A DNA stretch of 64,000 nucleotides from Calliopum simillimum. Its lineage: Eukaryota; Arthropoda; Insecta; Diptera; Lauxaniidae. Both the position numbers and the translations under genes were made by a program. Where the stretch lies: NCBI GenBank assembly GCA_951812925.1, contig OX638371.1, forward strand, positions 40,894,101-40,958,100. Direction: 5' to 3'. This document shows, in pieces, positions 45,853 through 56,284 of the stretch. A model generated the notes under the pieces. The model saw nothing but the letters and a program-made list of their open reading frames with translations. It had not been told where the DNA came from and searched no databases. How positions within the stretch are numbered: position 1 is the stretch's first letter; every line of letters begins with the position of its first letter.

Positions 45853-48800
45853 TCAACATTCCTTTGGCAATTGATGAAGTTTAGCAACTGGCCTCTTGAA
45901 AGTTGAATTCTCAGTTTTGATAGTGACAACTCTGACGAGCCCATCGGATCCAGCATGGGTTTCGATTACACGGCCAAGTTTCCAGCAAGCGGGAGGTAGA
46001 TTATCTTCACGTATCAGGACGACGTCACCAATAATTAGATTAGATTTTTCTTTCAACCATTTAGATTTTGGTTGAAGTGACAGCAAATAATCAGTTGACC
46101 AGCGAGACCAAAAATATTGAGTTAATTGTTGAACCAATCTCCATTTAGATAATAACCCAGTTTTGAGATGAGTTATGTCTGCTTCTGGCAACGAGTTCAG
46201 GGGCCTTCCGACTAAGAAATGTCCAGGCGTTATATAGGGGACGTCATCAGAATCAGCTTGGACTAAAGGCCTCGAATTTAATATAGCCTCAATTCTAGCT
46301 AGGAGAGTTGATAATTCCTCAAAGTTTAGTGTAGCTTGACCCATAGTTCTTCTTAGATGAAACTTCATAGACTTGACTGTAGACTCCCATAACCCACCGA
46401 AATGTGGCGTATTTGGTGGTATGAAGTGCCACTGAATACCCTTTGAAGATAAAAAATTCGAAATATCATTATTAGATTCAAAAGAAGTTACCATTTTGTG
46501 AATTTCATTCAGCTTTCTGGCAGCTCCTTGGAAATTAGTTCCATTATCGCTGTGTATATGACCACACAGACCACGTCTAGCAACAAATCGATCGAGAGCG
46601 GCTAAGAAGGCATCGGTACTCAAATCGGAGACAAGTTCTAGGTGAACAGCTTTGGTCACTAAGCAGATAAAGACTGCAACATATGCTTTGACTTTCGGGG
46701 CCTTTCTGCCACTGTGCTGCTTATACAATATAGGCCCAGCATAGTCGCATCCAACTTCGTAAAATGGAAAGGCAGCGTTGACACGAAATTTGGGCAAGTC
46801 GCCCATAAGTTGCTCTTGAGCTCGTGCACTAAAGCGAGTGCAAGCTCCACACTGGCGAATTACAGTTTTAACAATTTCACGAGCACCAATTATCCAATAT
46901 TTTTGCCGCAGTGTAGCGAACAACAAAGTAATTCCGCTATGAAGATTTTTCACGTGCAAATCGTGAACAATTTTCCGAACGATTGGGCTGTCTTTATGAA
47001 GAATTATTTGATGCTGACTGTCATAAGGTAGGTCAGCTTTAGTTAATCTTCCGCCAACACGCAGCAGCCCATCAGCATCCACGAATGGTGAAAGTTTCCG
47101 TAGTTTTTTGTTAGTTAGGGTAGCTTGACCTTGCTGAATAGACGACATAATCTCAAAAAAGTCAACCGCTTGATAGTATTTATACAATTTTAGTTCAGCA
47201 AACTTAAGTTCTTTGACTTTGAGAGGTGAGGTGTCTCTGCACTTATTTTTGAGAATGTTGACATATCGTATGCAGTAAGCTAGCACTCGCACCATTTTAG
47301 CCCAACTGGAAATTCTGTTGTTTATTCTGCTAACGGAGTCCGGATCGTAAGTAGCTGAAGCTAGAGCCACATGATTTACTGGACGAAGTTCTTCACTTGT
47401 AATATTATCCTGAGATTCGGATAGTGGCCACCAAGTTTCCTCCATAAGCAACCACGATGGACCATTAAACCATAATTTATCATTAATTAAGAAGCTGGAT
47501 CTTACACCTCTACTAGCAGCATCGGCTGGATTCTGTTTGCTGGGAACATATCGCCATTGCGCACTGGGAACAGTTTCTAAGATGTAGGATGTTCGATGAC
47601 TAATAAAAGTTTTCCACTTCGATGGATGTGAAGACAACCAGGCTAAAACGGTTTTGCTATCAGACCAGCAAACCACTTCATTTAATTTCAAGTTAATGAC
47701 AGATGCTAAATATTCAAACAGTTGAGTTAACAAATACGCTGCACAAAGTTCCAGCCTGGGAATTGAAAGTGAGGCCATTGGAGCCACCTTGGTTTTAGAT
47801 ATGACGATGTTAGTTGACACTTGTCCATCTGCTGACGTTTTTCGACAATAAATGACTGCAGCATAGGCTAAGCTGGAGGCATCACAGAATCCATGAAAGG
47901 TTACAACTGGCTCTGTGGAAAAAATAAGTCGTTTTATATTAATGTTATTAAGTAAATAAAACTCTGAAAATAGTAGTTTGACTTCGTCTAAAATGTCAGC
48001 AGGCAACAGCTCATCGCATTCCAGTTTGGATAGCCATAGTCGCTGTATAATTATTTTCACAGCTATAATTGCAGGTGATATCCAGCCAAGTGGGTCAAAA
48101 ATTTTCGAAATCTCGGAAAGCAGGTTCCTTTTGGTGTTAAGGCAATATTGATTTTCTTTTACCTTATACGAAAAACAATCAGTCATAGGATTCCAAATAA
48201 CGCCAAGGAGGCATACTGTCATATCCGATGGCACATCGACCATGCTATAAATTTTCTCACTATCTGGAATCTTTTGAAGAATACTACTCTGATTTGTGGC
48301 CCACTTCCTTAAGTGGAAACCGCCAGCCGTAAGCAAATTATTTAATTGTTCTGCTAGCTCTTGAGCTTCTTTTAGGGTATTGGAGCCTGCCATACAATCG
48401 TCAACATAAAATGAATTTTTAACAGCTTCACTAGCCATAGGGTACCGATTATGCTCGTCATCACTCAGCTGTAGGAGAGTGCGAATAGAAAGATAGGGTG
48501 CGGGACGCGTGCCATAAGTTACAGTAGTTAATCGATAATGTTGAACTTCCTCATTAGGTGAATTTCGCCATAAAATGCGCTGATAGTCCTGATCACATTC
48601 TTGTACATTTATCATTCGAAACATTTGTTGAATGTCTGCCGAAAAGCAGTACTTCTTACAACGATATCTCAAAAGAACAGCTATTAAGTCTTGTTGCAAA
48701 ATTGGTCCTTTTAGTAAATTGTCATTTAGCGATTTTCCATTAGATGATTTAGCAGAACCATCAAATACCACTCTTAGTTTTGTGGTTAAAGAATTTTCTC

Positions 48801-50913
48801 TAAGAACAGCATGGTGAGGCAAGTAATAAACGTTTTCGGACGGACGATTTATTTCCTCCTGGGGAACAAGTTTCATATGACCCAGTGACAAGTATTCACT
48901 CATAAATTCTGTATAGGATAGTTTTAAATCAGGATTAGATTTAAATTTCCTTTCCATAGACAGTTGTCGTCTTAAGGCCCCCGCATAGGATTTACCAGTT
49001 TCAGGATTTTTCACAAATGGAAGTCTGACTGAATATCTATCAGCACGGATAGTAGTAGATTTATAAAAGTCTTCAGCTTGCTGATCTTCAGCAGTCAAAG
49101 TAGTAGTCATCTGAGGGACGCTTTCAAGTTTCCAAAATAGTTGCAAAGTTTGGTTCAAATCAACTTCAGGTATATTTTGAGTCATTATGTGGCAAGTACT
49201 AAAGGTGTTTTCAGACGTACAACCTCCACAAACAACATAGCCAAAGATTGTATTTTGAGCTAGCAAATTACCATTTTTAACAATACGCCCTTCTTTTAAT
49301 AGAGTAAAGAAATAGTCATATCCTACAAGGATGTCAATATCCTTTGGAGTATCAAATTTGGGATCAGCAAGAGACAGGTTTTTTATATCTTCCCAATAGT
49401 TTATTGTAAGCGAAGAACATGGCAATTGAGATGTAAGACTCTTAAAAACATGGGCTAGCATGACAATACTTTCAGAATTATAAATAGATTTTACCTGAAG
49501 CTCGACTATACCTCGTGTTGCACCAGCCTTGTTATTTCCCAATCCGTGGATAAATATTTTAGAGGCAGATCGTTGTAATCCAAGTCTATTTGCACACCGC
49601 TCGGAAATCAACGTGTTCTGGCATCCAGAGTCCAATAGAATATTACAGCCTTGGAAGCAACCCATGTTGTCCTTAACAAAAACCCTAGCAGTGGGCAAAA
49701 GCATATTTAGATTTCTTACCTCAGATGTGGCAGCAAGATTGATTGATGTAGTTACAGCATCTATTGTAGCTTCGACTTTTTTAGGCAGTTCACTCGATTT
49801 TTTCTCATCTTTAGTGGGGAGAGAATCCACTTTTTTCACCATGGCAGCTGCGACCGTATTGTAGTTAGAATTTCGCTCTAGATGAATATAAGAATGATGA
49901 TGACCTTTGCAAGATTCACAAAGGTGTTTAGATGGACAATTTTGTACTGAATGTCCCTGCTTCAAACAATTAAAACACAATCTTTTCTCTTTTACAAAAT
50001 GTATGCGATTGGGCGTAGACATCTTGATAAACGTAGGGCAATAGGCAAGATGGTGGTCTTGAGAGCACGCAAAACAGGATCGTTTCATGTAGCCAGAATA
50101 AGTTCTGACGGATTTAATTTTAGATTGTGTTCCGCCAGCGCGTTGCTTTTCAATTGGAGTTGGAACACGTTCTAATGCATCACAACGTTCATTGATGAAA
50201 ATGATAAAATTCTCCAGCGTAGGAAATGTAGTTTTACTACAATGCTCAGCCCAAGAATGATGAGTTTCTCTATCGACTTTTTTAAGTAAAAGATGTATCA
50301 GCCACGGATCACGTTTCTCTGCTTCCTCGCCTTGCGCTCTAAGCCCACGTATAACTTCATCAGCAATATTCGATACGTTTCGAAGACCTTGAGAGTCATC
50401 TGCTTTAGATATAGATAAAAATGTTTCGATTAAAGAATCAATAACCAGTGAAGGCTTATCATAACGATCTTGAATCTTTTTTATGGCTTCCTCGTAGTTT
50501 TGATCTGACACAGCAAGATGTCGTATAAGCATGGCAGGCTCACCCTTTAACAACCCTTTCAGATATTGAAACTTCTGTGATGCAGTCAATGTATGGTTGT
50601 TATGCACTGAGCTGTTGAATAAATCAAAGAATGATCTAAATTCAGAGTAGTTACCTTCAAATATTGGAATATTCAGCTTAGGAAGTCGTATATCAGCAGC
50701 TGGGGCAGCGGTGTTCGCGGTAGGTGACGAAGTCGTAGCACCAACATTTGCTAATGGCGGTTGTAGCGCTGTCAATTTTTCCAAAAAAGATGTTTGGGAC
50801 TCCAACAGTTTCTGCATAGCATCTTGATGCGTTGTTGTTGAGTTGAGGAGATCACTATTAACATTTGCAGCAAGCAGCTTGCAATCAATAATTTCACTTA
50901 ACCTAGCTTTCAT
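45853..50913 (-). CDS. BEL/Pao gag-pol polyprotein
   Basis: 1686 residues in one frame. Gag (DUF1759-like) spans roughly 75-250 and contains 'LPKLNIPIFEGNYSEFRSFF'. Two CCHC-like knuckles follow (C280-C292 and C313, C316, H321, C326). The DUF1758-type protease has D428-S-G in 'LLDSGCQNTLIS'. The reverse transcriptase shows 'KLRVVFDGSAKSSNGKSLND', 'FSADIQQMF' and the catalytic box in 'SFYVDDCMAG'. The Pao-type peptidase A17/RNase H region has 'FHGFCDASSLAYAAVIY' and 'IPRLELCAAYLL'. The integrase has an HHCC zinc part, then 'GCDYAGPI', 'HSDNGTNFQGAARKL' and 'TPHFGGLWESTVKSMK' for D, D, E. A DUF5641-type tail ends the protein. No stop or lost catalytic residue was noticed. The start is the first Met of the frame. 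Confidence 0.95.
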   Translation of the reverse strand: MKARLSEIIDCKLLAANVNSDLLNSTTTHQDAMQKLLESQTSFLEKLTALQPPLANVGATTSSPTANTAAPAADIRLPKLNIPIFEGNYSEFRSFFDLFNSSVHNNHTLTASQKFQYLKGLLKGEPAMLIRHLAVSDQNYEEAIKKIQDRYDKPSLVIDSLIETFLSISKADDSQGLRNVSNIADEVIRGLRAQGEEAEKRDPWLIHLLLKKVDRETHHSWAEHCSKTTFPTLENFIIFINERCDALERVPTPIEKQRAGGTQSKIKSVRTYSGYMKRSCFACSQDHHLAYCPTFIKMSTPNRIHFVKEKRLCFNCLKQGHSVQNCPSKHLCESCKGHHHSYIHLERNSNYNTVAAAMVKKVDSLPTKDEKKSSELPKKVEATIDAVTTSINLAATSEVRNLNMLLPTARVFVKDNMGCFQGCNILLDSGCQNTLISERCANRLGLQRSASKIFIHGLGNNKAGATRGIVELQVKSIYNSESIVMLAHVFKSLTSQLPCSSLTINYWEDIKNLSLADPKFDTPKDIDILVGYDYFFTLLKEGRIVKNGNLLAQNTIFGYVVCGGCTSENTFSTCHIMTQNIPEVDLNQTLQLFWKLESVPQMTTTLTAEDQQAEDFYKSTTIRADRYSVRLPFVKNPETGKSYAGALRRQLSMERKFKSNPDLKLSYTEFMSEYLSLGHMKLVPQEEINRPSENVYYLPHHAVLRENSLTTKLRVVFDGSAKSSNGKSLNDNLLKGPILQQDLIAVLLRYRCKKYCFSADIQQMFRMINVQECDQDYQRILWRNSPNEEVQHYRLTTVTYGTRPAPYLSIRTLLQLSDDEHNRYPMASEAVKNSFYVDDCMAGSNTLKEAQELAEQLNNLLTAGGFHLRKWATNQSSILQKIPDSEKIYSMVDVPSDMTVCLLGVIWNPMTDCFSYKVKENQYCLNTKRNLLSEISKIFDPLGWISPAIIAVKIIIQRLWLSKLECDELLPADILDEVKLLFSEFYLLNNINIKRLIFSTEPVVTFHGFCDASSLAYAAVIYCRKTSADGQVSTNIVISKTKVAPMASLSIPRLELCAAYLLTQLFEYLASVINLKLNEVVCWSDSKTVLAWLSSHPSKWKTFISHRTSYILETVPSAQWRYVPSKQNPADAASRGVRSSFLINDKLWFNGPSWLLMEETWWPLSESQDNITSEELRPVNHVALASATYDPDSVSRINNRISSWAKMVRVLAYCIRYVNILKNKCRDTSPLKVKELKFAELKLYKYYQAVDFFEIMSSIQQGQATLTNKKLRKLSPFVDADGLLRVGGRLTKADLPYDSQHQIILHKDSPIVRKIVHDLHVKNLHSGITLLFATLRQKYWIIGAREIVKTVIRQCGACTRFSARAQEQLMGDLPKFRVNAAFPFYEVGCDYAGPILYKQHSGRKAPKVKAYVAVFICLVTKAVHLELVSDLSTDAFLAALDRFVARRGLCGHIHSDNGTNFQGAARKLNEIHKMVTSFESNNDISNFLSSKGIQWHFIPPNTPHFGGLWESTVKSMKFHLRRTMGQATLNFEELSTLLARIEAILNSRPLVQADSDDVPYITPGHFLVGRPLNSLPEADITHLKTGLLSKWRLVQQLTQYFWSRWSTDYLLSLQPKSKWLKEKSNLIIGDVVLIREDNLPPACWKLGRVIETHAGSDGLVRVVTIKTENSTFKRPVAKLHQLPKEC

Positions 50914-51057
50914 TTAAAAATATTTCTCAAATTCTTTTAATTCAGTATCACGTTCCTGGAGGCAGTTCCCTTTAGATAGGTTATTTTATTCCGTAGAGTA
51001 TCGATGGTAGCCATAATTTACTTAGGAAGTTTTTTTACACACTTTAATTTTTATAAT

Positions 51058-51170
51058 AAAATCCAGTTGAGGAGCACTTCAACAGTAAAAACACTTTTTT
51101 AGTTTCTTTTAACAAAATCCAGTTGAGGAGCACTTCGATAGTTAAAACACTATTTTAGTTTTTTTTGTTT
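51058..51170 (-). repeat. 56-bp tandem repeat in the BEL leader
   Basis: 'ATCCAGTTGAGGAGCACTTC' occurs at 51061 and again at 51117, each followed by '(G/C)A(A/T)AG(T)TAAAACAC'-like sequence and a T-rich tail. Such leader repeats are common in BEL elements. Confidence 0.8.
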
Positions 51171-51240
51171 TTTCACAAGTTGTATGTGAAGCTTTATGCA
51201 GCTGGGCAAAAGAATTTGCAAACAGTTATGCTCGTATGTA

Positions 51241-52868
51241 CAGTGGCTCACAAAAGTATTCGGAATTTGAAAATTTTTTGAAGAATCATAAAATTTTTTA
51301 ATAACGAATAAATTTTTTTTGAATCACTCTTAATAATTATAACTCGGTTAAAATCTAGTTTTATTTTTTAAAATAAACTTTCCTAAAATGTTACTTAAAA
51401 ATGTAAAAAAGAGCTTTTAAGCAAAATCCTACTTAAATTCAATACACAAAAGTATTCGGAATTTTAAAAAATATGGCAATATCGTAAAGACGAAATCAAA
51501 GAATAATCTAAAAGTATTGGCGACACTCTTAAAATTCAATTTACAGTTAGTTTGCAGTAGCTCAGTTTTGATTTGCCAGTTTTTTTTTAAACAAAAGACT
51601 GGGTTTTTTAGAAAAAGTAGGATGGGAAGAAAATCAGAAGAAACCACACTTAAATAAAAAAATGTTTAAGCGTGAGGACGGAAAACCCTTTAGGAGATCA
51701 CAAGCTGTGTCGGATGAAGTATTTAGACTTAACACAGCATTATAGAAAGGAAAAAGTTACAAAATTCACAACGCTCTGGTAAGTTATCGAAACTAGGCAT
51801 TCGGGACAGGTCGGATATCTTACGAAAAACTAAAATTCAACCACGTACTTCAGCAGTGGACATTACTAGAAGCCTCACCAAATATAATGGAGTAAACATC
51901 AGTGATGAAATTGATCGCCAGACACTCAGAAATGCTAGTTATAATGGAAGAACTCAACGTTCCAAACCATTTATAAGTAAGGCTAACCGCAAAAAGAGCT
52001 CAGAGTTTGCAAAAAAACAATAAAGTTGCAACAAATGGCTTATGTCAAGCGTTATTTTTAGAGACAAGACAGAATATTATATAAGTTGCATCTTTATTAC
52101 ATACATAAGCGCTTTTTGCGGTTGGTCTTCCTTATAAATGGTTCGGAACCTTGAGTTCATCCATTATAACTAGCATTTCTGAGTGTCTGGCGATCAGTTT
52201 CATCACTGATGTTTACTCCATTATATTTGGTGAGGCTTCTAGTAATGTCCATTGCTGAAGTACGTAGTTGAATTTTAGTTTTTAGTAAGATATCCGACCT
52301 GTCTCGAATGCCTAGTTTCGATAACCTACCAGAGCGTTGTGAATTTTGTAACTTTTTTCTTTCTATAATGCTGTGTATAGTCTAAATACTTCATCCGACA
52401 CAGCTTGTGATCTCTTAAAGAGTTTTCCGTCCTCACACTTTAAAATTTTTTTATTTAAGTGTGGTTTCTTCTGATTTTCTTCCCATCCTACTTTTTCTAA
52501 AAAACCCAGTCTTTTGTTTAAAAAAAAAACTGACAAATCAAAACTGAGCTACTGCAAACTAACTGTAAATTGAATTTTAAGAGTGTCGCCAATACTTTTA
52601 GATTATTCTTTGATTTCGTCTTTAAGATATTGCCATATTTTTTAAAATTCCGAATACTTTTGTGTATTGAATTTAAGTAGGATTTTGCTTTAAAGCTCTT
52701 TTTTACATTTTTAAGTAACATTTTAGGAAAGTTTCTTTTAATAAATAAAACTAGATTTTAACCGAGTTATAATTATTAAGAGTGATTCAAAAAAAATTTA
52801 TTCGTTATTAAAAAATTTTATGATTCTTTAAAAAATTTTCAAATTCCGAATACTTTTGTGAGCCACTG
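51241..52868. mobile_element. Palindromic Tc1-type element (two 5' halves head to head)
   Basis: Bounded by TA on both sides, with ends CAGTGGCTCACAAAAGTATT. The left arm 51241-52000 and the right arm 52109-52868 are both 760 bp and reverse complements, with only scattered differences. They surround a 108-bp spacer. Each arm, read inward, encodes the paired-type DNA-binding half of a Tc1 transposase: 'MGRKSEETTLK', then 'LSKLGIRDRSDILRK', 'PRTSAVDITRSLTKYNGVNI', 'LRNASYNGRTQRSKPFISKA'. The catalytic half is absent and stops interrupt the frame. It sits in the leader of the BEL element, so BEL transcripts would carry a very long hairpin. Confidence 0.88.
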
Positions 52869-53031
52869 TATGTTTTCAACGCAACAACAATATATATATA
52901 CACAATGTTTTTTTTTTTTTATTATGCGCAGTAATAAGCAGCCACAATTAAAGCACACAATTTTGTTTTTGTTTTTTACTATTAAGCGCGGTAATAGAAA
53001 ATAAAATTTAACTCTCTTTAACGCGACAACG

Positions 53032-53049
53032 ATCACGTCGGGGTCACCA
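53032..53049 (-). promoter_or_regulatory. Candidate BEL primer binding site
   Basis: Sense TGGTGACCCCGACGTGAT starts five bases inside the 5' LTR. The TGG start is as expected for the complement of a tRNA 3' CCA end; which tRNA I cannot tell from memory with certainty. Confidence 0.6.
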
Positions 53050-53054
53050 AAAAA

Positions 53055-53375
53055 TGTCTAAGAACAAACTAAGTAGTTGCGTTGAGTTTAACGTTTCATA
53101 ACAGACTAATTTATTTTTGTCAAATTTCTTATGACTAGCTTAAAATGTTACATTGCTATGCGCCACTGAGAGCATTAAAATCGAATGATTTAACAGTTAG
53201 GTAAAAGGCAAAATAGAAAGAAGAATTACTCGTATGATTTTACTGTTCTTTAAATATTAGAAAAAACAACCAGTGGCGGTGTAACAAAAATTATTAAATA
53301 GAAAAATTTCAAATGTAAAGAATCAAAATTCTAGTCAAACAAACTTAGAATAAAACTTAATATTTTTCATAAACA
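53055..53375 (-). repeat. BEL 5' LTR (sense orientation), 321 bp
   Basis: Identical by eye to the LTR at 45509-45829. An AATAAA-type motif lies near the sense 3' end. ACGCG follows at 53376. Confidence 0.93.
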
Positions 53376-53380
53376 ACGCG

Positions 53381-54960
53381 TGACATAAATAATGCGTGAG
53401 AATTTTTCCCTAGTACCATTTGGTAAACTTACAGAGTGTTGAAATTAACGATTTTTGTGATTTCCTTAGAAAGACATAGCCTACAAACTTTGAACATATA
53501 AAGTAAATTACACTTTTCCATTGGAAGTTATTTCTCTCTGTGCCTATTACAAACCTTACACATTTAATTTATATGCGTCTAATAGTTTCGGAGATATGAC
53601 GAATTTGATTTTGAGGCGTGGCATCGCCCCTTTTCACTATGAGCTGATTTCATCTGAATTGATTTGATTGAATGCTCATAAATTTGCACTCTTGCTTTTA
53701 ATGCGACTAACATTCTTTGGCAAAAAAAAGCGATTTTTTCAAAATTCAAGAGATTCCGGCCAGTGACACTATTTTGTGGATAACACTTATAACGAAAATG
53801 AATGCGCTATGAACATGACGCAAGCACCTTTAGTTGCGACATGAGATGGCTTATATGGAAGGTATGGAGGACGGTAGAAGCACCCTCAAATAAAAAAAAA
53901 AACACAAATGTAATATCTCTGCTCATACAGCATGCACCTATGGCATCTTTCCTCATAAACTTTGGTACATTTTGGTATGTTAATTGTGTCCACCATTTAC
54001 AGGATCAAGCTTGGAGGTATTGAACAAGCGGTTGTTGCACTCCATAAAAAAATTCTATATCTCTGAACCTAAAGCAGCTAGCATTTTAAAATTTGGCAAA
54101 CTAAAGTTCCATTTTTCTCTTGTTTTAAACCAATTTTAGGCTTTAAATGAACTTTTAAGCACCATCTAGTGGAATTTTTTTTTTAAAACTTTAAACAAAA
54201 CCTTCGCTACTATAACTTTCTAACAAGCCTAAAATCATAAATATAAGAGCACTTTTACTATTTTTACTTGATTTTATATTATAAGTGAGGAGTGGTTTTT
54301 CAAAAGGTCGTATTTCCACTTCCGACCTCAAACAAACCTAAGATGCCATCACAAAAAATTAATTTTTCCAAGAGAAAATCGTGATCAAAAATTTCGGAAC
54401 AAAAGGGCTTATTTCCATATAATTCCATAAAAATTTTTTGAGTATAGTCGCCGAAGGAACCTTTAATATGTTTTATATGCCCTATGCTGTATAGGTGCTG
54501 AATATCATGCCTATATGTAGATAGCTGCTTAAATTTCCACATGGTGAAATCGGAGTAAAATACAAGTGATTTATAAAAAGTTTAAAAAAGGGCTTATTTC
54601 CAAATGTTTCAAATCAAAAGGCCGTATTTCTAAAAGTTTTTTGCTTTTTCCATCAAACACAAAAATGGTGGAATAAAAGTTTTGAGGGAGTAAGAATCTT
54701 TGGTCAACTTACTATAACACTGCTGACATAAAAAAAAAAAAAAAAATTAAGTTACTGCAAACAGCCCCAAGAATGTTTTTTCTCATTACTGAAAACTTGT
54801 TTAACATGGAAATACCCCCTTTTGGAAAAAAGAACTCCTCAAGTAATATAACCGGCTTCCTAATTATTTCTAAACCGGTTTTTTCATAAAACCTTACCTG
54901 ACCCAAAAAACGGATAGCATATTCGTGTTTAGGAGACTAAAATACACTTAAAACACTTTT
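53381..54960. other. Repeat-rich, gene-free stretch
   Basis: The first part continues the BEL target repeat and a 'GAGATATGACGAATTTGATT'/'GGCGTGGCATCGCC' unit (53590-53640). At 54300-54820 the phrase 'AAAAGG(G/C)C(T/G)TATTTCCA' occurs about four times in one direction and once inverted. Its meaning is unknown. Confidence 0.4.
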
Positions 54961-55222
54961 CAAAACTCTTGGGTTTCTTACATTAAGATAACAAAAATCT
55001 GTGAATATGAACAAAATCCGCCAATGAACATGCATACCTCTCATACAAAGTTTGGGCGTGGTCGGAAATTTTTTTCAAAATGGGTATCAATATCTAAAAA
55101 CTTGACCCTGATGATTTCAAAAATGTTAAAAATTCTGAGCTATCTTTTATAGTTTTCAAGTTATGAGAAACAAACGAAAATCTACTTTGTAAAAACTAGA
55201 TTTTGTTTGTTTGTGTATTTGA

Positions 55223-55804
55223 GGGGTATAGAAGCAAAAACGACAATCTCCACTTTTTTTAATTTTTTGAAAACTAACAGAAACGTGTATCTCTGAAGAT
55301 ACACGAATTTAGTATACTGTATGTTTTGCAATTCTGTAGAATAGAGTTAGATGAGGATGCAAACCACGTTTGAACCAAATCCTCAAAGGGGTTTATGGAC
55401 ATATTCTATAAGAAATTTGGAGATTGTCGTGTTTTTTTCAAGTGGACATTGATGGGTTTGTAATAATCAATCTGCCGCACCCCCTTCGAAAATTGAAATT
55501 AGGTACATGACTTCGTTAGTTGCTAAAACCAATAAAAATGGTGAAAAAATAATATTTTTTGGCGGAGCTCTAAGAAGTTTTGCTAAAGAAGTTTAGTAAT
55601 GAAAGCAAAAGCTACAATCTCCAATGAAGATTGCTGCCTTTGTTTTGATTGGCTGTTTCGACCTTAGATATATATTATATAGAGAAGTATTTGGTATTGC
55701 AAATTTCATTGATCACAAGCTTACATCAAATGCTACTACTTAGATGGCATTCTCAGATGCATTCATAAAAAAAATGGAGATTGTCGCCTTTTCTTCTATA
55801 CCCC
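55223..55804. mobile_element. Tandem pair of small MITEs
   Basis: The left end is GGGGTATAGAAGCAAAAACG followed by ACAATCTCCA, the right end its inverse with three changes. Two further copies of the same motif lie inside, inverted at about 55418-55436 and direct at about 55601-55623. The order is thus forward, reverse, forward, reverse: two units of about 210 bp. The surrounding repeat (compare 17590-17620) is interrupted at this point. Confidence 0.65.
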
Positions 55805-56284
55805 GCGAAAAAAGTGGGCGGTGCCGCACCCGCACAAAAATACCTCCAAAACCCTTTGACGCAGATAAATGAGACTTGGTAAATATGTAAAAATCATCAG
55901 GACAAATAATGTTCACTAGAAAAGTGGGCGGTGCCACGCTCCTCTGAAAGCTGATTCATCATATCTCAGAAACTGCTGGACGCAGAAAGACAAAATCTGA
56001 TCCATATGCAAAAGACATTTGGAGAAATAATTTTCAATGAAAAAATGGGCAGTCCCAGGTCCAACGAAAATAAAATTTGTCATACTAACTCTACTTGACG
56101 CAAATTAAAAGATTTGGTAAAATGCTTCGCAATGGTGTATCCAAGTACAGAGAGGGAAATTTCCAATTTGTTTTCTCAAAAACTGCAACAGAAAAAAATT
56201 CATAGAAAAAAACAGTTCTCAAAAAAGGCAGTAGAGACTTTGCATTTCAATTAAGCATACTTTTCCACATATTATATTGAAATA

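Larger units (their letters stand above)
45509..53375 (-). mobile_element. Complete BEL/Pao LTR retrotransposon
   Basis: 7867 bp with two 321-bp LTRs that read identically, ACGCG on both sides (45504-45508 and 53376-53380), a candidate primer site and an intact 1686-codon gag-pol. The 2.1-kb leader between the 5' LTR and the start codon is inflated by a 1.63-kb palindromic Tc1-type insertion and holds a 56-bp tandem repeat. There is no third (env-like) frame. Identical LTRs and an open frame suggest a very recent insertion and possible activity, unless the leader palindrome blocks it. Confidence 0.96.

Noticed and set aside
45509..53375. Insect errantivirus with an envelope gene
   Set aside because: Domain order and protease/RT type are BEL/Pao, one gag-pol frame only, and no further frame between pol and the 3' LTR.
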